Shown piece by piece: positions 8,793 through 17,270 of a DNA stretch of 64,000 nt (the first letter of the stretch is position 1; every line of letters starts with the position of its first letter). The DNA lies in NCBI GenBank assembly GCA_017411305.1, contig JAFQQI010000113.1, forward strand, positions 1 through 64,000. The letters are read 5' to 3'. The position numbers and the translations under genes were made by a program. The stretch is from Lachnospiraceae bacterium. Its GTDB lineage: Bacteria; Bacillota; Clostridia; Lachnospirales; Lachnospiraceae. Below the pieces are notes generated by a model that made no database searches, was not told the origin of the DNA, and was given only the letters and a program-made list of their open reading frames with translations.

Positions 8793-9257
8793 GTGATTAT
8801 AAATAAGTGTCGTAAGGAACATTTCGTAGTTATCGGAAAACAAGGCTCAACAAACGATGGAGATGGTTTTATTCAGAGGTTATGGGAGGATGCGAATAGT
8901 CATTTTTATGAAGTGGAGCAATTGGCTAAAAAAGACGAGAAGGGTAATCTTGCCGGGATATGGGGCGCTATGTCGGATTTTAGCCATTCGTTTTTCCCTT
9001 GGGAAGATGGGTTTACAAAAGGATTATACTTGGCCGGTGTTGAGTGTGCAGAAAGCGCAGAGGCACCTGCAGGATGGACAAGATGGGATGTTCCGGGATA
9101 TGAATACATTTATGTTGAGAATGAAAACGGTAATGTTTTTTCGGATGTAATCCAATATTTACAGGAGAACGGGATAGAGCTTGTAGGTGCAGTTCATGAC
9201 TTTACTTGTCCGGAAACCGGGAAAAGTTATATGTTTTTCCCGATAAATAAGATATAG
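8793..9257 (+). CDS. Free-standing GyrI-like (AraC effector-binding) domain protein
   Basis: About 154 residues. The body (DGFIQRLWEDANSHF, GIWGAMSDFS, VPGYEYIYVENE, VHDFTCPETGKSYMFFPI) matches the GyrI-like/effector-binding domains found at the C terminus of AraC-type regulators and as single proteins. The frame is open from an ATG at 8775, but GGGAGG at 8780-8785 is seven bases before the GTG at 8793, so that is the preferred start. It begins 59 bases after the HTH remnant and is probably what is left functional of a split regulator. It may still bind small molecules; it has no DNA-binding part. Moderately sure of the family, not of any role. Confidence 0.75.
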   Translation: MIINKCRKEHFVVIGKQGSTNDGDGFIQRLWEDANSHFYEVEQLAKKDEKGNLAGIWGAMSDFSHSFFPWEDGFTKGLYLAGVECAESAEAPAGWTRWDVPGYEYIYVENENGNVFSDVIQYLQENGIELVGAVHDFTCPETGKSYMFFPINKI

Positions 9258-9314
9258 TTTAATTTCCTATTGGACGACTTATGTCGAATTGTTTTTCGGA
9301 ATCAGGAATACGTA

Positions 9315-9345
9315 AATGCTGCAGAACCAATCTGTGGCATTTAGT
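9315..9345 (+). repeat. Dispersed hairpin element, copy 3 (diverged)
   Basis: AATGCTGCAGA (9315-9325), loop ACCAA, TCTGTGGCATT (9331-9341). Two positions differ from the other copies on opposite arms and form G-T wobbles, so the stem is preserved although the sequence drifted. Confidence 0.75.
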
Positions 9346-9453
9346 TGTTTTTACCATTCGGATTTAAAGATGACAAAAGCGGAAAGGTTTTTTATAAATT
9401 ACTGTCTATTATATAGGTGTAGCTACAACAAAGTAACAGAAAGGAGTGTAAGT

Positions 9454-10749
9454 GTGTACAGAGAAGTTATACAGGATAGTATTGATTATATCGAAGATAA
9501 CATTAAGTGCGATATTTCTGCGAAAGAATTAAGCGAAAGAGCCGGATTCTCACTATATCATTACTATAGATTATTCCAAACTGCTGTAGGATTGCCGGTT
9601 ATGCAATATATTTTGCGACGAAGATTGTTGAATGCGATTTATGAGATAAGCTGTGGGAATAAGATGATTGATGTTGCTTTGCTATATGGATTTGAAACCC
9701 ATGCCGGTTTTTACAAAGCGTTTGTCCGTGAATTTGGGTGTACACCTGCACAGTTTCAAAAACAATATAAGGTGAAAAAGCCGTATAGAATTAACATTTT
9801 TAAGGAGGAACATATTATGGTTACACATAAAAAGATAGCAGGAATTTTGAAATTATGGGGATTAGAAAATGAGAGTATTTCTGATATTTACTATGAAGGA
9901 AGCGGTAACAGAAACGAATCAGCATTTTACGTTGGGAATAATTATGTAATAAAATTCTCAGCGAATCTCGGTAAGCTGAATAGTCATATAGCAATTTCAA
10001 AGGCATTAGAAAATGTAGGCTTATCTGCAGCAACACCTGTAAAAACGCTTGCAGGAGAAGAGTATGTTGCGGATGGGGAATTGTATTTTTGCTTAACAAA
10101 GCGTTTGGCAGGAAGCCAGATTAAAACTGCGGATATGTATGAAGGTGACTTCGCCGGAAAAGCACGTTTTGTTGGGGAAGTAGTAGGACAGCTTAGTAAT
10201 GCGTTAGCAGATATAGATGTATTGGTTTCAGAGGCTAACATTTATGAGAGCGTCATAAATTGGGCTATTCCGCAGTTGAAAGGAAAGATTAAGGTATCGG
10301 AACAAGTTTTTCGGGATTATAAAGAAATCTTTGGAAAACTCTATTCTGTGCTTCCGAAACAAGTGATTCACAGAGACCCAAATCCGGGAAATATAATTGT
10401 GGCTGAGAATAAATGGGGATTTATTGACTTTGAACTTAGTGAACGTAACGTACGAATTTTTGATCCGTGCTATGCGGCAACAGCAATTTTATCAGAAAGC
10501 TATGAAGCAGGAGATGAATCTAAATTATCGAAGTGGATTCAGATTTATAAAAATATCATGTATGGATATGATGATGTTGTAAAGCTGACAGAGGAAGAGA
10601 AAAAAGCAATACCTTACGTCGTCTTATCAAATCAGTTGATTGCACTTGCTTGGTTTGAAGGAAAAGAAAAGTTTCAGGAGTTATACGAAACCAATAAAAA
10701 GATGACAGAGTGGATTGCTTCTATGTGGTTAGAGTTAAGTATTGAGTAA
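9454..10749 (+). CDS. AraC-type HTH fused to an aminoglycoside-phosphotransferase-like kinase domain
   Basis: 431 residues from a GTG at 9454, seven bases after AAGGAG. Residues ~1-115 are an AraC DNA-binding domain with both helix-turn-helix units (AKELSERAGFSLYHYYRLFQ; YGFETHAGFYKAFVREFG then TPAQF). Residues ~125-431 are an APH/choline-kinase-like domain with the catalytic HRDPNPGN (His306, Asp308) and the metal-binding FIDFE. At the junction, AAGGAGG (9802-9808) precedes an in-frame ATG at 9817 by eight bases, so a separate kinase of about 310 residues could also be made. This suggests two once-separate genes joined in frame, or deliberate dual expression. Antibiotic resistance cannot be assumed; many APH-fold proteins act on other substrates. 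Confidence 0.82.
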   Translation: MYREVIQDSIDYIEDNIKCDISAKELSERAGFSLYHYYRLFQTAVGLPVMQYILRRRLLNAIYEISCGNKMIDVALLYGFETHAGFYKAFVREFGCTPAQFQKQYKVKKPYRINIFKEEHIMVTHKKIAGILKLWGLENESISDIYYEGSGNRNESAFYVGNNYVIKFSANLGKLNSHIAISKALENVGLSAATPVKTLAGEEYVADGELYFCLTKRLAGSQIKTADMYEGDFAGKARFVGEVVGQLSNALADIDVLVSEANIYESVINWAIPQLKGKIKVSEQVFRDYKEIFGKLYSVLPKQVIHRDPNPGNIIVAENKWGFIDFELSERNVRIFDPCYAATAILSESYEAGDESKLSKWIQIYKNIMYGYDDVVKLTEEEKKAIPYVVLSNQLIALAWFEGKEKFQELYETNKKMTEWIASMWLELSIE

Positions 10750-10775
10750 AACTGATAGTAGATTATGTATTTTGG

Positions 10776-10805
10776 AATGCCGCAGAGGAATCTGCGGCAT
10801 TTGTT
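10776..10805 (+). repeat. Dispersed hairpin element, copy 4
   Basis: AATGCCGCAGA (10776-10786), loop GGAA, TCTGCGGCATT (10791-10801), then TTGTT. Stem and loop are identical to copy 1. It lies 26 bases after the AraC/APH gene. Confidence 0.85.
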
Positions 10806-10829
10806 ATTCCTGTCAGGTCATGATATACT
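10801..10829 (+). promoter_or_regulatory. Candidate promoter for the beta-helix lipoprotein gene
   Basis: TTGTTA (10801-10806), 17-base spacer, TATACT (10824-10829). The -35 box coincides with the 3' tail of hairpin copy 4. A small hairpin CCTGC...GCAGG near 10850-10869 lies in the presumed leader. Confidence 0.5.
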
Positions 10830-10937
10830 AAATAATAATGAAAATATGTCCTGCAGAACCATTAGCAGGCCTTATCTCCTTTGTCAGGCTGAAGTAATCC
10901 GTTGTAGGAAAGTGTGAGAGAAAAAGGATTAGAAAAT

Positions 10938-13094
10938 ATGGATAAGAAAAGATTAAGAAAAATGGATAAGAAATTGAACATCTGCACCTTTGTGCTGGCG
11001 CTTTTGCTGCTGGTGCCGCTTACCGGATGCGGTGGAGCATCCAATAAAGCAGAGCCTGCCGGGACGCAGGAACAGACATCCGCCGATTCTGCGCCGATTC
11101 TGTCAGACACTTCCAATTCACCGGAACCTTCCGACTCACCGGAGCCGGCTACTTCACCGGAACACTCCGCGTTGCCGGAAGAATCTGTGGCTGAGGACGA
11201 AGCGATTCAGGTCAGCACGGCAGGCGAGTTCCTTGAGGCAATTGCACCGGGTGTGGTCATTGAGCTTGCGCCGGGCACCTATAATCTTACGGAGTATCTC
11301 CGCGAGGTATCCGATACCGTCTCAGACTATGTTTCCCGTAGCTTTACTGATGGCTGGCAGGCTGAAATCCGTGAAGTCGAAGGTCTGACGATTCGAGGAG
11401 CAGAGGGCAGCAAAGTCGAGGTCGTGGCGGAACCACGCTATTCCGATGTGCTCTACTTTAACGACTGTTCCGACATAACCATTGAGAACATTACCTTCGG
11501 TCATACCATTGAGCAGGGAAACTGCGAGGGCGCGGTGCTGGCATTTGATTACTGCCAAAAAATCAGTCTGGACGGATTGGATCTTTACGGCTGCGGCACC
11601 TACGGCGTGACGGCAAACCACACGGTGGGTATTGTTCTTAAGGACTGTATTATCCGAGAGTGCAGCTACGGTATCGTTGACCTGCGCCTATGCAGCGACG
11701 CCATTTTTGAGGATTGCATATTCAGGGACAACAGAGGCTTCGACATGTTGAGCCTTGACGGTTCCTTCGCCCGCTTCGAAGGCTGTTCCTTCACCGGAAA
11801 CGAGGGGAGCGATTTTCTTCCTGCTTACTATAATGTCGGCAGCGAAAGCGGGGCCCGCTTTGAACGCTGTACCTTTGGTCGTTGGGAGAGCCAGTGCCTT
11901 AATAAGGAATTGAAGGACCGTGGAAGCTTTGTGATTGGAAATGACTGCCAATTTGAGGTTGTGTCAGGTAAGCGGGTGGTGTACGTTTCTGATATGGAGC
12001 AGATGATCGAAAACATCGCTCCGGATACACAAATCCTGCTTGCTCCGGGTAGCTACAACCTGAGCGATACGCTTAAAGCGCTCTATGAACGGGAGGGCGA
12101 GCACTTTAATGAGAGCCGTGAATTCGTGCGTATTGACGAGGTCTATGACGGCCTTGAGCTTGTGGTCACCGGTGTGAGCGGGCTTTCCATCGCCTCAGAG
12201 TCCGGCTTGGCGGCGGATACCGAGATTGTGACAGACCCGCGCTATGCTAACGTTTTGCGTTTTGAAAACTGCTCCGATATCGGTATGATGGACCTTACTA
12301 TGGGCCATAGTGATACCGGCGACTGCGCCGGAGATGTGCTGTATTTCAACCAATGCAGTGATATGGTACTTTCCGGGATGGACCTTTACGGCTGCGGCGT
12401 CTATGGTATCGGCACAAGCAGCTGCGCGAGCCTAACCTGTTTTGATTCTACGATCCGCGACTGTGAAAATGGAGCACTGGAGCTCTATGACGCACAGAGT
12501 AGGCAGATGTTCCTCAACTGCGTGCTGACCGGTTCCGGCAGCGGCGGTTATTTCTACGCGAATGACGGAACTGACGGAGAGTTCTATTTTTACCAATGTA
12601 CTTTCGGAGAGAAAGAGAGCAACAGCCTGGCCTTCAATGATATGATTACCGCCGAGGATTGCATTTGGTCCGAGATTACCGAGTACCCTGATTATTCTGA
12701 AGAATCGCAGGAAGACGATACGCACTTTGCGCTGGATACGACGCACCTTAAGGTTGCTCCATTCGATGCAAAGGTGCTGACGGAAGAAGGGTATTATATT
12801 CTGTACGAGATTGTTAACAGCAAGTCCGGTGAAGTGAGCTTTGAAACAAGCGATGATGTGAGATTCCTTACATTTGAGGAGGGAGGTCGCGGATGCTTCT
12901 GGACAGACAGTGAAAAAGGACGTCCTTTTAACTATGAGATGGACAGCGCGTATTCCTGCGTGATTTCTTTTGACGATGGCGGCAAGGCATCCTTCGGTCT
13001 CTACGCTGACCAGGGCGGAGCCCTGCCGGACAGTGAAGAGGGCTCTGTCTGGCTTGCATTGTATCTTGAGGATGAGGTGCTCTGGTGCTACTAA
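10938..13094 (+). CDS. Lipoprotein with two duplicated right-handed beta-helix modules
   Basis: 718 residues from the ATG at 10938 (AAAGGA upstream). A lipoprotein signal ends in LTGC with the lipidated Cys at 31. A Ser/Pro/Glu-rich linker follows, then two similar halves: each begins APG-YNL, contains a block with F--CSDI and GH (first at ~185-215, second at ~455-480), and the phrase DLYGCG-YG. This is the pattern of parallel beta-helix (pectate-lyase-like or NosD-like) repeats. It is presumably anchored outside the membrane and may bind or modify polysaccharide; no catalytic site is evident. The gene is clearly GC-richer than both neighbours (many GCC, GGC, CTG codons), which suggests acquisition from a different source. 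Confidence 0.8.
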   Translation: MDKKRLRKMDKKLNICTFVLALLLLVPLTGCGGASNKAEPAGTQEQTSADSAPILSDTSNSPEPSDSPEPATSPEHSALPEESVAEDEAIQVSTAGEFLEAIAPGVVIELAPGTYNLTEYLREVSDTVSDYVSRSFTDGWQAEIREVEGLTIRGAEGSKVEVVAEPRYSDVLYFNDCSDITIENITFGHTIEQGNCEGAVLAFDYCQKISLDGLDLYGCGTYGVTANHTVGIVLKDCIIRECSYGIVDLRLCSDAIFEDCIFRDNRGFDMLSLDGSFARFEGCSFTGNEGSDFLPAYYNVGSESGARFERCTFGRWESQCLNKELKDRGSFVIGNDCQFEVVSGKRVVYVSDMEQMIENIAPDTQILLAPGSYNLSDTLKALYEREGEHFNESREFVRIDEVYDGLELVVTGVSGLSIASESGLAADTEIVTDPRYANVLRFENCSDIGMMDLTMGHSDTGDCAGDVLYFNQCSDMVLSGMDLYGCGVYGIGTSSCASLTCFDSTIRDCENGALELYDAQSRQMFLNCVLTGSGSGGYFYANDGTDGEFYFYQCTFGEKESNSLAFNDMITAEDCIWSEITEYPDYSEESQEDDTHFALDTTHLKVAPFDAKVLTEEGYYILYEIVNSKSGEVSFETSDDVRFLTFEEGGRGCFWTDSEKGRPFNYEMDSAYSCVISFDDGGKASFGLYADQGGALPDSEEGSVWLALYLEDEVLWCY

Positions 13095-13133
13095 GTGGAT
13101 TTTTTTCGAGATGAATCGAAACATATAAATCCG

Positions 13134-13162
13134 TTGAGAAAGCAGAATGAAAAGAGTATAAT
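13134..13162 (+). promoter_or_regulatory. Promoter of the potassium-channel-like gene
   Basis: TTGAGA (13134-13139), 17-base spacer, TATAAT (13157-13162), about 25 bases before the ribosome binding site. Confidence 0.65.
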
Positions 13163-13195
13163 GTATTTGGAATAATCCAAGAGGAGCAAATGCAA

Positions 13196-14419
13196 ATGAA
13201 CAGGAAAAAATGGTTCCGCCGCAGAAAAAGATTATTTGAAATATTGGAGGTTGGCAATGACTTAGACCATGTCAGCCGTGCTTATGACTTTTTCAGTGCA
13301 TTTATGATTGTACTGAATCTTGCGGTCAGTATCATGTATACCTATGAAGGGTTAAGGGGTGATTACGGAACGGTTTTACTGTGGATTGAGCGCATCACGG
13401 TAGCAACTTTTGCAGTAGATTATTTTTTGCGTATTTATACGGCAAGATTTTTGTATGAAGACGGAGAAGACTTATCAGATATAAAAGCAGCAAGAAAATA
13501 TATTTGTTCCTTTATGGGAATTGTGGATATTCTTTCATGGCTTCCGTATTTCCTTCCAATCTTTTTCCCGGCAGGAACCGTTGCCTTCCGAATGATACGA
13601 ATTGTAAGAATTTTCCGTCTGTTCAGAATAGATGCATATTATGATTCACTGCATGTAATTACGCAGGTTATTTACGGTAAACGTCAACAGCTGATTTCTT
13701 CTGTAGTGCTGATTTTGATTCTGATGATTGGCTCAAGCCTTTGCATGTACAGCTTGGAGCACGAAGCTCAACCGGATGTATTCCGGAATGCCTTTTCCGG
13801 AATCTGGTGGGCAGCATCGACGTTGCTGACTATAGGTTATGGTGATATTTATCCTGTCACCATGATGGGTAAAGTACTTGGCATTATCATTTCTTTTCTT
13901 GGAGTGGGCATGGTAGCAATTCCTACCGGTATTATTTCCGCAGGATTTGTGGATATGTATGCAACAATTAAAAAACGGAATGAATACGGCTATGAGGCGG
14001 ATATGCATTTTATCAAAGTGCATATTGCCGAAGGAGATAAATGGTTGGGCAAACGGATTACCGATTTATCATTTCCTTCCGGTTTGATAGTGGCGATTAT
14101 CAAGCGCGAGGATGAAATTATTATTCCCCGTGGTGATATCGTAATACAGGAGGATGATATGGTGGTACTTGGTGCGATTCCGTATGAGGAAGAAGAGGAT
14201 GAGCACATCAACCTAAAGGAAATTGTCCTGAAACGTCAGAACCCTTGGACCGGTGTAAAAATCAGGGATTTGGATATTTCAAGACAATCTGTTATCGTAC
14301 TTGTAAAACGTCGTAACAAGTCTTTAATTCCCAACGGTAATATGACCTTAGAAGCAGGGGATAGAGTATTTCTCTATACTAAGCTTCATTTGGCGGATGC
14401 CAACACGATTGAAATATAA
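13196..14419 (+). CDS. Voltage-gated-type potassium channel with C-terminal RCK_C (TrkA_C) domains
   Basis: 407 residues from the ATG at 13196, nine bases after GAGGAG; the alternative ATG at 13190 is only three bases away from it. The N-terminal ~260 residues have the six-segment layout of the ion transport family, including an arginine-rich S4-like helix (RMIRIVRIFRLFRID) and the pore filter TIGYGD (212-217), which predicts K+ selectivity. The C-terminal part contains two related segments (KRITDLSFPSGLIVAI--R and VKIRDLDISRQSVIVLVKR) of the RCK_C/TrkA_C type, usually ligand-binding regulatory domains; no NAD-binding RCK_N is visible. It should reside in the cytoplasmic membrane. Confidence 0.88.
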   Translation: MNRKKWFRRRKRLFEILEVGNDLDHVSRAYDFFSAFMIVLNLAVSIMYTYEGLRGDYGTVLLWIERITVATFAVDYFLRIYTARFLYEDGEDLSDIKAARKYICSFMGIVDILSWLPYFLPIFFPAGTVAFRMIRIVRIFRLFRIDAYYDSLHVITQVIYGKRQQLISSVVLILILMIGSSLCMYSLEHEAQPDVFRNAFSGIWWAASTLLTIGYGDIYPVTMMGKVLGIIISFLGVGMVAIPTGIISAGFVDMYATIKKRNEYGYEADMHFIKVHIAEGDKWLGKRITDLSFPSGLIVAIIKREDEIIIPRGDIVIQEDDMVVLGAIPYEEEEDEHINLKEIVLKRQNPWTGVKIRDLDISRQSVIVLVKRRNKSLIPNGNMTLEAGDRVFLYTKLHLADANTIEI

Positions 14420-14496
14420 GCATATTGACTGATAGGGCAGGATAAGATGAATAAAAGATTTATGAAGAGAAACTACAGCGGAAGGATATCAGGTAT

Positions 14497-14910
14497 ATGG
14501 CAGATAAAAGGGAAGGGATAAAAACAAAAAAGGCGCTGGCTTACAATCAAAACCATCTTGCGGTAGAACGTACCGAATTTTCTAAAATCAGGACAGATTT
14601 GGCATTTACCAACAGTAAGCTTGCTGTTGAACAGACTCACTTGGCGTATCTGCGTACTATTGTTTCACTGATTGGTACCGGCGCTACTATATTTAAAGCA
14701 TTGCCGTTAATTGGGGTATCACAATATTTTACGAATGGATTGACGGTGTTTTTATTTTTATGTGCATTTTACTTTATTTACAAAGATGTTACTACATATC
14801 CCCGTATGAAACGTGAACTTAGTAACATGCAGGAGCAGGCAAAAGAACTGGCAGCACAGACAGAAAGTATGGTATACAAAATTCAGGATGAACAGAAGAC
14901 GGATGTATAA
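14497..14910 (+). CDS. DUF202-family small membrane protein
   Basis: 137 residues. The segment VERTEFSKIRTDLAFTNSKL and EQTHLAYLRTIVSLIGTGAT carries the R-T-(D/x)-L-A and L-A-x-x-R-T patterns of DUF202 (YidH-like) proteins, followed by two hydrophobic spans (about 50-70 and 78-95) and a charged cytoplasmic tail. Function of the family is unknown; members have been linked to polyphosphate-related VTC complexes in eukaryotes, which is not a basis for a claim here. It lies 77 bases after the K+ channel gene on the same strand and may be co-transcribed. The SD (AGG shortly before the ATG) is weak. Confidence 0.7.
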   Translation: MADKREGIKTKKALAYNQNHLAVERTEFSKIRTDLAFTNSKLAVEQTHLAYLRTIVSLIGTGATIFKALPLIGVSQYFTNGLTVFLFLCAFYFIYKDVTTYPRMKRELSNMQEQAKELAAQTESMVYKIQDEQKTDV

Positions 14911-14948
14911 AGGTAACTGTACTGCCTTTTACAGTATGATTATTAAAT

Positions 14949-15887
14949 TTACAAAATAGTATGGATAAAATCAGTGGTAACTTTTTCATAGATTTCAGGA
15001 GCAAACATATAGCTTAATCCGTGTCCTGCGCCGGGAACCGTTTGAAAGGTAATCCGTGACGCACATGCTTTATGGATGCTCCGGCTCATATCACAAGGAA
15101 CGAAATGATCATCTTCGCCATGAATCAATAAAATGGGAATGTTGGTATTTGCCACGGCAGAAAGAGCACTGCTTTCTTCTAAATCAAATCCACCGAAAAT
15201 TTTTGCGCCGAGTTTGACAAAAGGATAAGCAATCCGGGCGGGAAGATGCATGTCCCTGCTGACCTTTTGAATGATTGCTTTTGGAGAAGAATAGGGGCAA
15301 TCAGCAATGACGCCTACGACATTTGGAGGCAAGGATAAATCCGTAGCCATCAAAACCGTGGCAGCACCCATGGAAAGCCCGGAGAGGATTATTTTAGTGT
15401 CTTTTCCAAAACGTGTAAGTGCATATTGAATCCAAGTAAGACAGTCGCGGCGTTCCTGAATACCGAAGGTGATACAGGAACCTTCGCTTTTGCCGTGGGA
15501 ACGTTGGTCTGCCAAAAGGGTATTTTGTCCCAGCTTAGCAGCTAACTTACTGCCTCCGCAGCAATCTAATTCGGCACTGCTTTTGTACCCATGGAAAAAG
15601 ATTTGAAGGGGAGCATTTTCTGCCACATGATAATATCTGGCATATAACTTTTTGCCGTCGTGGGAAGTAATGGTTACCGGCTCGAAGGGACGTGCAAGCA
15701 TGTCTTCTACAGACTTGGAAATGCCGGGGCGGTGTTTTTCGTACTGTTCGCCTACGGGCATGGCAACTTCTGCATCAGGAAGCCGTTTTGGAGCGTAAAA
15801 TGCAATCCGATAGGATAGATAAGAAGCTGTCAAAACAAAAATTAATATGAGGAATATGGTAATTAGGGTAATAGTTACTATCGTCAT
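14949..15887 (-). CDS. Alpha/beta hydrolase with N-terminal membrane anchor
   Basis: 312 residues on the minus strand. The start at 15887 follows GGGAGGTG at eight bases; the longer frame from 15905 would place the start ahead of that site. One N-terminal hydrophobic helix (TIVTITLITIFLILIFVLTA) anchors the protein, with the catalytic domain outside. Hydrolase landmarks: oxyanion region FFHGYKS, nucleophile elbow GLSMGAA with Ser in GxSxG, late Asp in HGEDDHFVP and catalytic His in GAGHG. It resembles the YqkD-like/DUF-linked esterase group often annotated simply as alpha/beta hydrolase. It is transcribed divergently from the aminotransferase, with 65 bases between the two starts. Substrate unknown. 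Confidence 0.85.
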   Translation of the reverse strand: MTIVTITLITIFLILIFVLTASYLSYRIAFYAPKRLPDAEVAMPVGEQYEKHRPGISKSVEDMLARPFEPVTITSHDGKKLYARYYHVAENAPLQIFFHGYKSSAELDCCGGSKLAAKLGQNTLLADQRSHGKSEGSCITFGIQERRDCLTWIQYALTRFGKDTKIILSGLSMGAATVLMATDLSLPPNVVGVIADCPYSSPKAIIQKVSRDMHLPARIAYPFVKLGAKIFGGFDLEESSALSAVANTNIPILLIHGEDDHFVPCDMSRSIHKACASRITFQTVPGAGHGLSYMFAPEIYEKVTTDFIHTIL

Positions 15888-15952
15888 AATTGGGACACCT
15901 CCCATTTAGTATAGCACAAAAATATGTATGTTAACAGAAAGAGAGAAAACTT

Positions 15953-17134
15953 ATGCCGGGATTAAGTAACAGAGTACAAACTTTTACAGACTCCGTTATT
16001 CGTCGGATGACACGTATCAGTAACGAACACGGAGCAATTAATCTTTCACAGGGATTTCCGGATTTTGATCCGCCGAAAGAGATTATGGACGCCTTAGCAA
16101 AGGCTGCTTACCAAGGACCTCATCAATATTCCATCACCTTCGGAGCGATGAACTTTAGAGAGGCACTTGCTAAAAAGCAGGGAAAAGCGATTAACAGAGA
16201 AATCAATCCTAATACGGAAATCGTAGTAACCTGTGGCGGTACGGAAGCCATGATGTGTGCCATGATGACAATTTGTAATCCGGGGGACAAAGTGTTGGTA
16301 TTTTCTCCCTTTTATGAGAATTACGGTGCAGATGCTATTTTATCAGGTGCTGATCCGATTTACATTCCCTTAGTGCCGCCTGAGTATCACTTTGATATTC
16401 AGCTTATTGAGAATGGTTTTAAGCAAGGAGCAAAGGCAATTATTGTCTGCAATCCCTCCAATCCCTGCGGTAAAGTATTCAGCAGGGAAGAGCTTATGGC
16501 AATTGGAGAGCTGGCAGTAAAATATGATGCTTTTGTAGTGACGGATGAGGTGTATGAGCATATGGTATACGCGCCCAATCATCATACCTGTATGGCATCT
16601 TTGCCGGGAATGTATGAGCATACCATAACCTGCAATTCCCTTTCTAAGACCTATTCTATTACCGGATGGAGATTGGGTTACTTAATCGGACCGGAAAAAG
16701 TTATTGAAGCAGCAAAAAAAGTACATGATTTCCTGACGGTAGGCGCAGCGGCACCTTTGCAGGAAGCAGCTACAGTGGGCTTAAATTTCCCGGAATCTTA
16801 TTATGAGGAACTTTTGAAGACTTATACTAAGAAGCGAGATTACTTTTTGGCCGGTCTTGACAGAATCGGATTAAAGCATAATATTCCTCAGGGAACCTAT
16901 TTTGTAATGATTGATATCCAAGATTTTCTTGATTTGCCACAGTTTGCAGGCTATAGTGACTTGGAATTCTGTGAGTGGATGATTAAAAATATCGGAGTGG
17001 CAGCAGTACCCGGTTCCAGCTTCTTTAAAGAAGAAGTAAACAACCTGATCCGTTTGCATTTTGCCAGAGAAGAAAAGACCATTGATGAGGCACTTAACAG
17101 ACTGGCAAAATTGCAGGAACTATTGAAATTCTGA
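15953..17134 (+). CDS. PLP-dependent aminotransferase, class I/II
   Basis: 393 residues, normal length for fold-type I aminotransferases. The PLP-binding lysine is Lys232 in NSLSKTYSITGWRLGY; other marks are INLSQGFPDFDPP near the N terminus, the cofactor-contact segment CNPSNPCGKV, and the VTDEVYEHMVY strand. The N-terminal wording is that of the aspartate/methionine aminotransferase group that includes YbdL and kynurenine aminotransferases, but amino-acid specificity cannot be assigned. Cytosolic. It stands alone, with a lipoprotein operon beginning 136 bases downstream behind its own promoter. Confidence 0.9.
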   Translation: MPGLSNRVQTFTDSVIRRMTRISNEHGAINLSQGFPDFDPPKEIMDALAKAAYQGPHQYSITFGAMNFREALAKKQGKAINREINPNTEIVVTCGGTEAMMCAMMTICNPGDKVLVFSPFYENYGADAILSGADPIYIPLVPPEYHFDIQLIENGFKQGAKAIIVCNPSNPCGKVFSREELMAIGELAVKYDAFVVTDEVYEHMVYAPNHHTCMASLPGMYEHTITCNSLSKTYSITGWRLGYLIGPEKVIEAAKKVHDFLTVGAAAPLQEAATVGLNFPESYYEELLKTYTKKRDYFLAGLDRIGLKHNIPQGTYFVMIDIQDFLDLPQFAGYSDLEFCEWMIKNIGVAAVPGSSFFKEEVNNLIRLHFAREEKTIDEALNRLAKLQELLKF

Positions 17135-17159
17135 TTACTTTTATAAGGTATACGACAGC

Positions 17160-17187
17160 TTGCATTATTGATTAAATATGTTAGAAT
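17160..17187 (+). promoter_or_regulatory. Promoter of the lipoprotein-MBOAT-DHHW operon
   Basis: TTGCAT (17160-17165), 16-base spacer, TAGAAT (17182-17187). The ~75-base leader contains a small inverted repeat CGGTAGT...ACTGCCG just before the gene. Confidence 0.6.
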
Positions 17188-17270
17188 AAGGGAAAATTAG
17201 ATAATGAGGAGCGGTAGTAGACGTGACTGCCGATTATGAAAAAAGTTATTGAAGAGAAAGGATTAGATGA

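Noticed and set aside
9817-10749. Aminoglycoside resistance determinant
   Set aside because: The APH fold is shared by many kinases; sequence does not match a known resistance enzyme, and the AraC fusion suggests another role.
4941-10805. Four hairpin copies as a CRISPR array
   Set aside because: The copies are 0.9-3.5 kb apart with genes between; there are no regular spacers.
12432-13124. 230-codon minus-strand open frame opposite the beta-helix lipoprotein gene
   Set aside because: It is a shadow of the GC-rich plus-strand gene: no ribosome binding site, no recognisable domain, and the plus strand has a lipobox and clear repeats.
14447-14521. 24-codon frame (MNKRFMKRNYSG...) before the DUF202 gene
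   Set aside because: It overlaps the DUF202 start in another frame, has only a weak AGGATAAG before it, and shows no family resemblance.
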